This document shows positions 8,122-17,930 of a DNA stretch of 64,000 bases, piece after piece. Where the stretch lies: positions 124,001-188,000 of the forward strand of contig CBDCYT010000012.1 of assembly GCA_965224325.1 (NCBI GenBank). The letters run 5' to 3'. A program made the position numbers and the translations under genes. The stretch is from CBDCMJ01 sp965224325. Lineage in GTDB: Bacteria > Chloroflexota > Dehalococcoidia > Lucifugimonadales > UBA3495. The first letter of the stretch is position 1. The number at the start of each line of letters is the position of its first letter. The notes beneath the pieces were generated by a model. That model was not told the origin of the DNA, did not search any database, and was given only the letters and a program-made list of their open reading frames with translations.

Positions 8122-8526
8122 CTAAACCCTCTCCTCGTAGAGGTCCTCTCGCCGGAGACTCAAGCCTTCCGGCCACACCGCCGTGGGGTGGACGGGCCAT
8201 GCTTCGTCGAGGGGAAGCCTGGGTACGGGCTTGGAGTGCGTTCGCCGGAACAGCAGCGTCTCGGTGTCCATGTCAACCTCCGCCGTCTCCCATCCGGCGA
8301 CGCTCCAGGCAAGAGCGTGGCTGTGACCGTTCCCGCCTCGTTGATTTCCCCACCAGGGTCGGTGCAACCGTGCGGACTGAGGCAGCTCGAATCCAATGAC
8401 CGCCTCGACCTCGTTGAAGGAGGTTCTCCACTCAGAGACCTGAAGGCTGCTCAGGTACGAGTACAGTCTCTGGTACTTACCCCGGATTACCATATCTCGG
8501 TACTTGTCTTTCTGGTCTACGGCCAT
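8122..8526 (-). CDS. DUF7662-like protein preceding vapC
   Basis: 134 aa from ATG 8524-8526 with GGAGGAG 8 nt upstream. An upstream in-frame Met lacks a site. The core pattern is Y-x-x-L-x-x-L...W-x-x-S-F-x-E-V-E-x-V-I-G-x-x-LP-x-SAR, then WWGNQ, H-ALAWSVAGW and VDM....LLFRR, which I associate with DUF7662. That domain's function is unknown to me. Position immediately before a PIN toxin makes an antitoxin or partner role possible. Confidence 0.65.
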   Translation of the reverse strand: MAVDQKDKYRDMVIRGKYQRLYSYLSSLQVSEWRTSFNEVEAVIGFELPQSARLHRPWWGNQRGGNGHSHALAWSVAGWETAEVDMDTETLLFRRTHSKPVPRLPLDEAWPVHPTAVWPEGLSLRREDLYEERV

Positions 8527-8589
8527 CTCGTGTCTCCTCCGTCTAGGCTCGCCCGGGTGGAAGTTGAGCATCTTGCTACATTGTAGTGA

Positions 8590-10180
8590 GTTAGTGACTC
8601 TAGTGCAAGCCCCTACGGTGAGAATGGGCCAACCAGGGCACGCGCACAGACCCCCTTCACGGGGCGCGGGAATAGCGGGGACGCTGGCGGTGTTTCACCC
8701 GTGTACAGGAGATCGCTCGGGGCGGCAAGTTGCGGGGTGGTCGGGTCTGTAGCTGAAATCGGGGTGAACGGGGCATCCTGCTACGTCGGAGCGAGCAATT
8801 TGATTCCGGCGCTCGTTCCACCCCTACCGGACAGTCGCAGCTTTGGGGATTGTAGAAGTGCAGTCGTAGAAACGGGCGCGAAGTGGACAGCGCCAGCTTT
8901 GGAAATTGCACTTTGTCAATCGGCGGTGTCGGGACGGCGAGCATGTGCGCCGAAGCCTGGATTCTGGGCCGGTCAGCCCCCGCCCTCGTCCTCCGCTGTC
9001 GGCCTGGGCGAAGTCGCGGACCGGGGCGCCTGACGATGCAGGTGGGCGTCGTCGATGGTCCGGGCAAGGAGTGCGCGGAATCCCTCATGAGGGGGCGTAA
9101 AGGGGAGCCCCTTGCAAGCTCCGCCGAAACGGAGAGCGTCCGCGCAGTATCGGGGGTGTACAGGAGTTTGAGTTTGGTCGGGAAGCCGCAAGGCGGGTCG
9201 TGGGCAAGCTGAAACAAGGGTAAATCGCCCCTCTACAGGACGTAACCAGTGAACACTTTCAGAAAGGGTGCGTTCCGGACGGCAATGACATCGCCAAACG
9301 GGGGCAATGACATCGGCAGGCCGGTGGGAGGGGCGCCTCGATGACATTAGGCCCCTGAAAAGGCGATTGAAGTGGGGGTGCGTTACGTCCCCCGAAGATG
9401 TGGCTGGAGACCGTAGTGGCGGGCCGGCGGCGATGGCGACCATCTGGGCGGGATACTCAGCACACGGCCCGGCGGCGTATGCCCCGGCGATCCTCGCTCC
9501 GCAGCCGGTCGGGATGTGGCGAACATCCCCTGTGAGGTATATCAAGTGATGCACCTTCCAGGCTCCGCCGAAACCGAGGGGTGTGGACCATGTGGAGGGC
9601 GTGTACAGGATATAGAGTTTGGCAGCAGAGCAGCCAGAGTCGTGATTTCGTAGCTGAAACAGGGGGAAAGGCCTCCCTACAGGACGTGAACAGTGAACAC
9701 CTTGTTGAAAGGCCCCAGTCCGGTCTGGAAGGCCGAAATTCGATGGATGGTGGGGGGCACGACACGGCGGGAAAGAGGCGTCTGCGGTGGAAAACGGGGC
9801 GCAAAGGGCGATGGATGTGGGGGTGCAGCACGTGGCGGTTGCGGGGCTGTCGGAGACATATTCGTCCCTCTGAAGTGTGGTGACATGTCAAGCGCGTCGG
9901 CTACGGCGCAGCAAGCAATCGTCCAGGGGTGTCGAGTCCCCGTCTGAGGCCGTCCGGATCGGCTTCGGAGGCCGGATTCGGTATCATACCCGTGTACAGG
10001 GATTTGCGTCAGTGCCCAAAAGGGAAGCCGGGGGTGAGTTCCTACGGGAAACAGGGGCGGAAGGAGGAAAGTCGGGGCCGTTCCTGCGAGCAATCTATGA
10101 ATGGGCCGGTTCCGGCGAAGTGGTAGAAATACCAGTCGGCAAATCAGGCTGTGGGGCCGGAGACCGGGCCGCGTCGGAGC
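8590..10180. repeat. gene-free array of diverged ~450-bp tandem repeats
   Basis: GTGTACAGG recurs at about 8700, 9158, 9600 and 9990. In three units it is followed by GAGTTTGG or similar, AGCTGAAA(C/T) and, in units 2 and 3, CTACAGGACGT-AACAGTGAACAC. GCTCCGCCGAAAC-GAG precedes units 2 and 3. Spacing is about 458, 441 and 391 bp. Frames through the region are long but rich in Pro/Arg/Ser and unlike proteins, so I call it noncoding. It ends at the IS21 terminus. A related piece is at 36340-36450. Confidence 0.55.
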
Positions 10181-10345
10181 TGTCAATGGCGGCGACAAGG
10201 TGGGCCACTGGGGCGGAGTAAAACTGTACCACCTGGCGTAATTGGTCAGCATAAATGTCCGCGCCAGTTGGCCAGGATAAATGTCACATAGGCAGATGTG
10301 CCAGTGGGCCGGGCAGCGGGTAACGTGGAGCGTTCCGAGTGGAAT

Positions 10346-11131
10346 CTACGGGGCTCCCGCTTGTTCTAAAGCTTGCGGAGAGTTGGCGTTCTCCCGGCTG
10401 CGCTTGAGACGGTAGCTGTCGCCGTTCATCTCCAGGATGTGGACATGGTGGGTGAGACGGTCCAGCAGAGCTCCGGTGAGGCGCTCCGAGCCGGACACCT
10501 CGGTCCACTCGTCGAAAGGGAGATTGGTGGTCACCAGGATGGAGCCGCGTTCGTAGCGCTGGCTGAAGACCTCGAAGAGCAGTTCCGCGCCGGTGGAGGA
10601 CAGGGGGACGAAGCCCAGCTCGTCGATGATCAGCAGGCTGAGACGGGAAAGCTGCCGCTGCAGGTTGAGCAGCCGTCTCTCGTCCCGGGCCTCCATCAGC
10701 TCGTGGACCAGGGCGGCAGCCGTGGTGAAGCCCACAGACATACCCCGCTGGCAGGCGGCCAGTCCCAGCCCCAGGGCGACGTGGGTCTTGCCGGCGCCGC
10801 TGTTGCCGGCAGCGATGACGTTGTCCCGGCGCTCGGTGTATTCGGAGCGGGCCAGCTCCATCACCAAGGCCTTGTTCATGGAGGGGATGGCGGTGAAGTC
10901 GAAGGTGTCCAGGCTCTTCACGGCGGGGAAGCGGGCCGCCCCGATCCGCCGCTCCACCATCCGCTGCTGGCGGCCGATCAGTTCCAGCTCGGCTAGCCGG
11001 AGCAGATAGCTGGGGTGGTCCACCCCCTCGGCGGCGCACTGGGCCGCCATCTTCCCGTACTCCCTCAGGAAGCTAGGCAGCTTCAGTTCCTTCAGGTGGT
11101 GTTCCAGCAGCAGGGTGGGCTTCCCGGTCAT
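10346..11131 (-). CDS. istB: IstB-like helper ATPase, IS21 copy 1
   Basis: 261 aa; AAA+ ATPase that loads onto target DNA and stimulates the IstA transposase. The N-terminal helix set begins MTGKPTLLLEHHLKELKLP, with Walker A GNSGAGKTH near residue 110 and Walker B LLIIDELGFVPL near 175. ATG overlaps the istA stop as ATGA, the usual coupling. Appears intact. Confidence 0.92.
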   Translation of the reverse strand: MTGKPTLLLEHHLKELKLPSFLREYGKMAAQCAAEGVDHPSYLLRLAELELIGRQQRMVERRIGAARFPAVKSLDTFDFTAIPSMNKALVMELARSEYTERRDNVIAAGNSGAGKTHVALGLGLAACQRGMSVGFTTAAALVHELMEARDERRLLNLQRQLSRLSLLIIDELGFVPLSSTGAELLFEVFSQRYERGSILVTTNLPFDEWTEVSGSERLTGALLDRLTHHVHILEMNGDSYRLKRSRENANSPQALEQAGAP

Positions 11132-12640
11132 GCCGCCCTCCCCGGCAACAAGGCCATGCAGTCCCCGGCGGAAGTGATGCTCACCCGCACCTGGGGCAGG
11201 TAGGGATAGAGCTCCAGGTCGAGGCGGGGCGGCCGTCCCTCCAGCCGGCAGAGCACCAGATGCTTCACCGCGTCGAAGCTCAAAGCCCCCAACCGGAGGG
11301 CATCCCGAACCGCGGCGTAGACCTCCCCAGGCGAAAAATGCTCGAATAGCCGGAGCACCTGGACGAACTCCCGCTTGCCCCTTCGTCCCATACGGGACTC
11401 CAGCAGGCGTCGCAGCGTGGCGAACTCTTCCGGAAGGTCCCATCCCTGCAGGGGAGCGGTCTGGTCCAGGGCTCCCGTCTTCTGCTCCAGGAGCGGCAGG
11501 TAGTGAATAGGATCGTAGACGAAGCCGTCCCGTTCATAAGACCGAGGATGCCTGGCAATGACCTCCGGCCCGCAGCTGATGACGACCTCATCGACGTAGC
11601 CCCTCACCAGCACGTCCCGGTGTCCATAGGCCACCGGCGCCGAATAGCCGTTGGTCCGGTACCGGACCAGGGACAGGGAGCTGACCCGGCCCCCCCTGCT
11701 TCTCGCAGGCGTCGTGGGGTACGGCCGGCAACGGCAGCAGGGCGTCCAGGTCCAACTCCATCCGCTGCCCGATGGTCTCGGTGTGCCCCCTGAGCCGGGC
11801 GTCCATCCGTTCCAGGCAGCGGCGCTCCAAGTGAGCGTTCAACGCATCGAAGCTCTCGAAGTACGGGATGGGAACCAGGAAGTTGCGGCGGACGTAGCCC
11901 ACCATCCCCTCCACCTTACCCTTGCCGTTGCCCTTGCCGGGACGGCCGAACCGGTCCTCGAACAGGTAGTGGGACTGGAGCCCGGTGAAGGCTCTGGTGC
12001 GCTTGCGCCGGCCGTCCCCCAGTATCCTGGCCACCGCCAGCTTCGTGTTGCCGTAGAGGATGCTCTGGGGCACACCACCCAGGAAGGCGAAGGCAGAGAC
12101 GTGGCCGTCCAGGAAGGCCTCGGTGGTCTCCGCGGAATAGGCCTTGATGAAACATCCGTCGCTGTGGGGCAGGTCAAAGGCGATGTAGTGGGCCTTACGC
12201 TCCACCCCGCCGATGACCGCCAGGGCCTCGCCGAAGTCGCACTGAGCGTGGCCCGGCGCGTGGGACAGTGGCGCGAACATCTCCCTGGTATGGCGCCGGC
12301 GCTCCCGTACATAGTCCTTGACTATGGTGTACTGGCCATCAAACCCATACTCGTCCCTGAGACGCTCAAAGATGCGCTTGGCCGTGTGGCGCTGCTTCCT
12401 GGGGGCGTGATGGTCCTCTTCCAGTATCCGGTCAATGACGCCGGCGAAGGGCTCAAGCTTGGGACGCCTCGGCGGAGTCTGCCGCCGGTAGCCTGGCGGC
12501 ACAGAGTAGGCTAGCATCTTGCCCACCGTGTCCCGGTGCAGGCCGAACACCCGGGAGGCCTCCCGGATGCTCATCCCCTCCACCATCACCGCCCGGCGAA
12601 CCCGAAGATACACGTCCACTCTGTACATCCGTCGCACCAT
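11128..12640 (-). pseudogene. istA: IstA transposase, IS21 copy 1, frameshifted
   Basis: The frame from ATG 12638-12640 (MVRRMYRVDVYLRVRRAVMV) carries an HTH (SIREASRVFGLHRDTV) and the rve core (HAQCDFGEALAVIGG ... PQSILYGNTKLAV). It shifts in a G run near 11690. The second frame (from about 11690 to 11128) contains the C-terminal part with VAYGHRDVLVRGYVDEVV. The copy at 49711 reads through without this shift. The second catalytic motif reads YGNT here versus YDNT in that copy, so a catalytic Asp is also lost. Confidence 0.85.
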
Positions 12641-12751
12641 CCACAGGCTCAACTTCGAACCTATGGATGGCAGCGGACGGTACAGTTTTCAACCGCCAAA
12701 TGTCAGAGGTCAATTCCGCCCGCATGGCACACTTTAACTCCGCCGATTACA

Positions 12752-13248
12752 TACACAATAGGCGCGATAAAGAAGAACCGTGGAAGCGAGGAGAGAATTG
12801 GTGGCCAAGAAGCCGTCCTTCGGGACCGGAGAAGCAAAGTGGACGATCTCGGTGACTCCGTCATTTGGCGGTCGCCGAATAGGGCTGGACTCCTTGCCAT
12901 AAGTTAGAACGACTACCCCCTGGGCTCACGGCGTGTTGCGAGATCTAATGCCTGCGTGATGTCTGGATTTGCGCCTCGTGCAGTCACAAGACCTAGGGCG
13001 TACGGTCTAACCATTGGTGCGGCTAGCAACTCAAGTGGAGTCCCGTACCTCGAAGGATTCCCCGTCGAATATTCATGGAGCATCGCCCAAAATGCCGCAG
13101 CAGTTGATGAGCCACCCGACCCAATGGCGAAGAACGGGTATTGCCTTATTCTCTCAATCGCCTTAGCAAAGTGATCAAGAGGGCAGTTGGTTGCCCATTC
13201 ATAGGTCTGGGCTAATTCCCGCAACTCTGTGGCGTAACGTCTGCCCAC
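12752..13248 (-). pseudogene. SIS-domain protein, truncated by IS21 and frameshifted
   Basis: GTG start at 13246-13248 with GGAGGG upstream. The first 111 codons contain a phosphosugar-binding SIS pattern (FFAIGSGGSSTAAAFWAML) and VTARGANPDITQALDLA. After a shift in a G run at about 12915 the frame continues VVVLTYGKESSPIRRP and PKDGFLATNSLLASTVLLYR, then stops at the IS21 end. Sugar isomerase-like regulators share this fold; substrate unknown. It lies downstream of the merR-like gene. Confidence 0.6.
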
Positions 13249-13342
13249 TATGACTGTCCCTCCGTGAATGGAGAATCCCCAGTCGAATACAGTGTTTCAC
13301 AGATATGTGGAACATATGAAATCCGAAGAGATGACAGATGAT

Positions 13343-13564
13343 TCAACGAGAGAGCCTTTCTCTGATCTCCCCTATCGCTAAACGCTCCACAACTTGTAGT
13401 CGTTTTATCTCATCCAGCTGCGTTAGAGCCCCTGTATCTTCAAATAGGTAGTACCCCCCTGCTGTGTAATCGGCGGGTGACAAGAGGCCTTCCTTGACAT
13501 AGAACCTCACCTTCGAAGGTAGTATGTCGGCCAGCTTTGCCAGTTGCCCCGTTTTGATCAACAT
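13343..13564 (-). CDS. MerR-family HTH regulator, short form
   Basis: 73 aa. LIKTGQLAKLADILPSKVRF is the MerR winged helix start, with the wing at YTAGGYYLF and the second HTH-like helix IKRLQVVERLAIGEIRERL. The coiled coil and ligand domain are missing, so it is either a minimal MerR protein or C-terminally truncated. The leader carries a TATAAT box with a 15-bp palindrome, consistent with autoregulation. Confidence 0.75.
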   Translation of the reverse strand: MLIKTGQLAKLADILPSKVRFYVKEGLLSPADYTAGGYYLFEDTGALTQLDEIKRLQVVERLAIGEIRERLSR

Positions 13565-13598
13565 CGGTTAGCCCTCGTATCAAGCAAAAGAAGGAGAG

Positions 13599-13632
13599 AT
13601 TATAAAGTGGCACTTTACACTTTACACTCAAG
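13599..13632 (-). promoter_or_regulatory. promoter and operator-like palindrome upstream of merR-like gene
   Basis: TATAAT on the minus strand (13599-13604) overlaps the palindrome TAAAGTGGCACTTTA (13603-13617). Beside it CACTTTA is repeated (CACTTTACACTTTACACTC, 13611-13629). No good -35 at 17 nt, as expected for activator-dependent MerR promoters. Confidence 0.5.
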
Positions 13633-13999
13633 GAGCGTATCAGCATGGTCTGGTCCAAGTCAATGGCCGAGATGGTGCCAGCAACCTGTCAATCCGACTT
13701 CCTGCCTTTAGCAAGTCATGGGTGGCCTAGCCTGCTCCCGTCAAGACTCTAGGTGGGTCGCCGGCCCAGTTCCGGACAGGTTGTCCGCCTCAAACTCGGA
13801 GTTGTCATGTCGTCGTAGTACCTGCTCTGCGACATCGTAGCATCTGGGTCGCCGATGTCGATGTACATTTCCAAAGTCGCCCCCGGCTCCCTTCGATCTG
13901 GTGAGATTATCCTTCTCCGATAGCAGGGATGGTACGCTCCGATTGCCTCTGTCAGAGGGCTGCCCCATAGCGTGAGACGACGCCGATACTCTCCCGGAC

Positions 14000-14078
14000 C
14001 TACGCCTCTAACCTGAACCGCAAGGTGAAAGTTCTTGATTTTATCAAGTCTGGTCCACCTGAGAAGGTTCGAACCGGT
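14000..14078 (-). pseudogene. C-terminal relic of a second large serine recombinase
   Basis: About 25 codons reading FSGGPDLIKSRTFTLRFRLE to TAG at 14000-14002. This matches the end of the recombinase at 5678 (GPPNWIKSRTFTITFTL), and the DNA shares GTTCTTGATTTTATC. An in-frame stop precedes it. Between 13620 and 13999 I see only a possible coding fragment (GATLEMYIDIGDPDATMSQS) of unknown origin. Confidence 0.5.
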
Positions 14079-14349
14079 TGTTAGGGCGCAGGTCCATTCT
14101 GTTTCGGCGAAGGAAGGAAGCATCGCGGCGGTGTTGACTACAAGCAGTCCAGTAAACTCGAGCAAGCCCCGCTGATTATGTGGGATTGAGTGTGGGTAAG
14201 ATGAGGATTTCGAGCTACCATATGCGCATTATAGCTTTGATATCCAATGGATTAGACTCCTCCCCTCGCAGGCCCATTGAAGTATCATCACCGGTGAGAA
14301 AATCTATCAAGTTGCCGCCGAATCTGGACAAACGTATTGGAGGCCCCGC

Positions 14350-14745
14350 ATGGGATACCGGATCAACCACGTTCACATCAGGTCTTCCGACCCTCACACG
14401 TCAGCGGAATGGTACGGGAAGCACTTTGGCGCCAGACTGCTGTTCGCCCGGGAAGTGATGCCCAACACGGTCACCATCAGCATGGAGGTCGACGGGCCGG
14501 TACGCCTGAACATCTCCTCCAAGCCCCCGGGCTCCTCCGACGAACGGAGCGTTGCGGAGCTCAACCGGCTTGGGCTGGAGCACTTCGGCTTCGACGTCGA
14601 CGATTTGGAGTCGGAGTTGGCCCGCTTGGAACAGGACGGCGTGCGGGTGGTTCTGCCTCTCACCGAAGTCTCCACCGGTACCCGCTTGGCCTACATCGAA
14701 GGGCCTGACGACGTGCTCATCGAGCTGGTGCAGCCAGCCACGTAA
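14350..14745 (+). CDS. VOC/glyoxalase-superfamily protein
   Basis: 131 aa from ATG with TTGGAGG 9 nt upstream. Two beta-alpha-beta-beta-beta modules: INHVHIRSSDPHTSAEWYGK opens the first with a metal-ligand His, and LEHFGFDVDDLESELARLEQ opens the second. It closes YIEGPDDVLIELVQPAT with a Glu in the usual metal-binding place. Members are lyases, dioxygenases or isomerases; substrate cannot be told. Complete and in frame. Confidence 0.85.
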   Translation: MGYRINHVHIRSSDPHTSAEWYGKHFGARLLFAREVMPNTVTISMEVDGPVRLNISSKPPGSSDERSVAELNRLGLEHFGFDVDDLESELARLEQDGVRVVLPLTEVSTGTRLAYIEGPDDVLIELVQPAT

Positions 14746-14969
14746 CTCCGGGACCGTCCCAACAACCGGCCCCCCGAGCTTTCGGCCGCCGAAGAGCGGT
14801 TCCATCAGGTTCCCCTCTGCCGCCTGCGGTATCGTCGGAATCGAGCCCACATGGGGGCCAGGATAGTGCCGGTCACCATGCCCCAGACTGAGGAGTTCTC
14901 CCAGGCCTGGGGCGTGTTGTGCTCGGCCGAAGCGGCATTCTGGCCGGGATCTTCGAGGACATCGACGTC

Positions 14970-15122
14970 CTAGTATTACAACGACTGTTCGCAAGAAAGG
15001 TACCTTGAGCACCTCTTCATGGTGACCTGCCCACGCGCTTGACAGCTTTGTGGCCTTGCCTCCCGCGAAGCGATTCCCGGCCAAAATATGACCAAATTGA
15101 AGAACCGTCGTTATAATACTAG
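14970..15122 (+). mobile_element. MITE family 1, copy 3 (153 bp, diverged interior)
   Basis: CTAGTATTACAACGAC at the left and GTCGTTATAATACTAG at the right, the same 153-bp length as copies 1 and 2, but an interior with little visible similarity. It lies inside the amidase pseudogene. Confidence 0.75.
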
Positions 15123-15299
15123 AAGTCTGGCCGGAAAGCCATTGGCCCCGTTTCCTGCTGATAAAAGGAGACGGATTACAGTATTATACGGCATGGTGGC
15201 ATATGATAAACGTCTCTGAAAACCAACAAAACACCGACACACGACGTTGATAAAATGACCGCTTGGGGAGAATCGGGGTTTCCGGCCCCGTTTCTAGGC

Positions 15300-15541
15300 G
15301 GTGTTCACACTAAAGCGACCCAACCGAAGCCACCCAAGATGTCATTCCGACCGGAGGGAGGAATCTAAGCAGCTTGGTGGAAGCAGCGGCGCTATTCAAG
15401 CAACGGAGCCCTGCATTACCGGCGCGTTGCTCTTGGACAGCTTGGCTCGAGGACAAGGACTTGAGATTCCTCACTGCGCTCCGCTCCGTTTCGGAATGAC
15501 AGGCCGGGGAGCGTGAAAACGTACATCGTAGTGTGAACACC
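15300..15541 (+). mobile_element. terminal-repeat element family 2, copy A (242 bp)
   Basis: Exact 13-bp terminal inverted repeats GGTGTTCACACTA and TAGTGTGAACACC. The interior contains TGTCATTCCGACCGGAGGGA and ends with TTTCGGAATGACAGGCC. It contains no gene. An inverted copy is at 18439-18701. It lies within the amidase pseudogene. Confidence 0.75.
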
Positions 15542-15824
15542 GTCTACTCCGTCTGTCCGTCAATGACCACCGCCGCGTTCTGGGTGACCACCGGAGTTGT
15601 GCGGTCCCATGGAGGAGATATGGACCTGGGGCCGGTTCACGATCCCTTACTATTTCAGCGGCGCACCGACCATATCGCCGCCCTGCGGATTGAACGACGA
15701 GAGCCTGCCCCTGGGCATCCAGTTCGGTGGGCGGCGCCTGGCTGAACCGCTTTTGTGCCAGGGGGGGCGCCCATGAAAAAGCCGCCGGTTGGCAGAGCCT
15801 CCGGCCCAACGCCTAGCCCTGTCC

Positions 15825-17358
15825 CTAGCTGCTCCCCACCCAATCAGCCACCCGGTCCCCGATCATGATAGCGGTGGCATTCGTGTTGGCGCGGACCACG
15901 TGCGGCATAACTGAAGAGTCGGCCACCCATAGGCCGTCGATCCCTTTTACCCGGCACTCTTGGTCGACTACTGCCAAGGGGTCGGTGTCCGGGCCGATCT
16001 TGCAGGTCCCGGAGACGTGGCGCGAGGTCCCCACCGTCTGCCTGATCCACCGGTCCAAGGCCCCGTCGTCGGCCAAGACTTCGTCGGTCGGGGTCGTGCG
16101 GTCGTCGGAAACGCCGCGGTAGGCCTTGGACTCAATTATCCGGGAGGCCAACCGCACGGCGTCCCGCATCCGCCGGATGTCGTTCTCGTGGCTGAGGTAA
16201 CGGTAGTTGATGGACGGTTGGACCGCCGGGTCTGCCGAGGCCAGCCGCACCCAACCGGTGCCGTCGGGAAGCTCCAACGCGCAGGCGATGCGGGCGGTGT
16301 ACTGGGGTAGCACCTCGCCGGTCATAATATTGAACACGCCCAGGGAGTGGAGCATGACGTCGTGTAGGTAGGAGGGAGGCTCCGAGGTAACGCGAAGGCC
16401 GAAGCGAAGGGCCCCGGCGTTGGCGTGAAGGCTGACATGGTCCTTGACCCGGAAGGTCACAGACCCCATGGGGTGGTTGAACAGGTTCCGGCCCACGCCG
16501 GCGATTCATGAGATACCGGGACCCCGAACTCTTCCAACTGGTCCCGGGGCCCGACCCCGGACAGCATCAGGATATGGGGTGATTTCAACGCCCCGGCGCT
16601 CAATACCACCCGCTCGGCTTCCAACCGGAAAATCTCCCCGCCGCTCTCGGCCTCGACTCCGGCGACTCTGCCGTCTTCGATGAGCACCCTCCGCACGAAG
16701 ACGGTGCCCTTGATAGTGAGGTTCAGGCGGTGGCGCATGGGGTGCAGGTGAGTGAGGGCCGTGCTCATCCGAACGCCGTCGCTGTTGTTCATGAGGATGG
16801 AACCGATTCCAGAGGAGTCCGGCCCGTTCAGGTCTTTGGTGGCCGGGTAGCCGGCCTCGAGGCAGGCAGCGTGGAAAACGCGCTGAACGTCGGGCCACGG
16901 CCCATCTTCGCGGCGTACGATGGAGATGGGACCCTCGGCGCCGTGGAAATCGTCCCTGATGTCCAAGTCGGTCTCAGCGCGGCGGTAGTAGGGCACCACC
17001 TTCAGGTAACTCCACTCCTCATTGCCGAGGGACGACCAGCTGTCGAAGTCTTCGGGCAGTCCCCTCAGGAACACCTGCCGCTGATGGAGCCGGAACCGCC
17101 GATGACCTTGCCATGAGCTATGTTGATCTCGCCCTGCTGGTCGTTGATCAGGCCCCGCAGGGACCAAGAAACGGGCGAGCCGACGGCCTCGCCGGCGCTG
17201 GAATGGCCGTTTCGCACCGCCTCGGGCAGGAATGCAGGGTCCGGATAGTCCGTGCCCGCTTCCAGCAACAAGATCCACCGGTTGGCGTCTTCCGCCAGCC
17301 TTCCGGCCACCACGGAGCCGGCCGAACCGCCGCCGACAACAATCACGTCATATTTCAT
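15825..17358 (-). pseudogene. GMC-family FAD oxidoreductase with two frameshifts
   Basis: About 510 aa when joined. The first frame has the FAD Rossmann motif DVIVVGGGSAGSVVAGRLAE and GKVIGGSGSISG. It shifts near 17080 into RQVFLRGLPEDFDSW and the substrate domain, with VVLSAGALKSPHILMLSGVG. It shifts again near 16490 into VGRNLFNHPMGS and the C-terminus HVSGTCKIGP ... GLWVADSSVMP, where the active-site His and partner lie. The family oxidises alcohols such as choline or sugars. The lost frame is near GC runs, so miscalls are possible. Confidence 0.82.
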
Positions 17359-17554
17359 CGCGCCACCGTCCTATCGGCGGGCCTGGGACAGAATTCCCAA
17401 CGCCCGCGGTCCCTTTTGCCACTCGTCGACCCGCCGCATTTTACGCTGGGCCATGGGCGCAGGCATAGTTGACGCCGTCCAGGACGGTACGTATGATTCC
17501 GACAATCGAATCCCGCCCGCCTAATCATCCGCCCGGATAGTAAGGGATGAAGCC

Positions 17555-17842
17555 ATGATCACCGACCTTCAGCCCCTCTCGCGATACTTTGACTCCATTC
17601 ACCGGCGCACCCTGCGGGACAACGAGGCCTTGCCGCCGGCCGGGCCCTGGGCCCCGGACGTAGGCGAGGGGGAAAAGTCGTGGAGCATCGCCCGGATTGT
17701 CCACCCCGTAGCCGAGTCCAGGATGCATTTCGCCAGAGCCCACCAGAACCACGGGTGGGACGTGCTGCGGATATGCGGAAGAATCCGTGAGCAGAAAGAC
17801 GGGCTGCAGGAACAGAAACAGGCCGACAGGGTGAAAGAATAA
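17555..17842 (+). pseudogene. DinB-like protein, N-terminal part
   Basis: Begins MITDLQPLSRYFDSIHRRTL with AAGGGATG upstream; SWSIARIVHPVAESRMHFAR carries the His typical of the first metal-binding helix of DinB four-helix proteins. After about residue 75 the sequence becomes Gln/Lys-rich (REQKDGLQEQKQADRVKE) and stops, so the other helices and metal ligands are missing. Probably truncated; family assignment tentative. Confidence 0.4.
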
Positions 17843-17930
17843 ACTGCCCGCGAAAGCACGGTCGCGGGCCGTCATCGAGGGTCCTCAATCTTACACCCAC
17901 GCCGAAGGGCGTTATCGGACAGGTGAATAG

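Larger units (their letters stand above)
10181..12751 (-). mobile_element. IS21-family element, copy 1
   Basis: Left end TGTCAATGGCGGCGACAAGG at 10181, right end the complement of TGTAATCGGCGGAG at 12751. IstA and IstB are on the minus strand. The flanks show no direct repeat, and the right end cuts a SIS-domain gene while the left end abuts the repeat array, so adjacent DNA has been rearranged since insertion. Confidence 0.8.
14776..15777 (+). pseudogene. amidase-signature hydrolase in fragments, broken by two MITEs
   Basis: The fragment at 14776-14866 reads SGSIRFPSAACGIVGIEPTW, matching the amidase signature GGS(I/L)R.P...CG.VG.KPT. Another frame at 14850-14969 reads GARIVPVTMPQTEEFSQAWG. 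MITE family 1 (14970-15122) and the terminal-repeat element at 15300-15541 follow. The C-terminus then appears at about 15620-15775 (FTIPYYFSGAPTISPPCGLN, DESLPLGIQFGGRRLAEPLL). About half the protein is missing. The intact enzyme would hydrolyse amides with a Ser-cisSer-Lys triad. Confidence 0.65.

Noticed and set aside
8657..10252. Long minus-strand frames (up to 193 codons) in the repeat array
   Set aside because: Composition is Pro/Arg/Ser/His-rich, frames change between repeat units, and no ribosome sites are present. Treated as noncoding.
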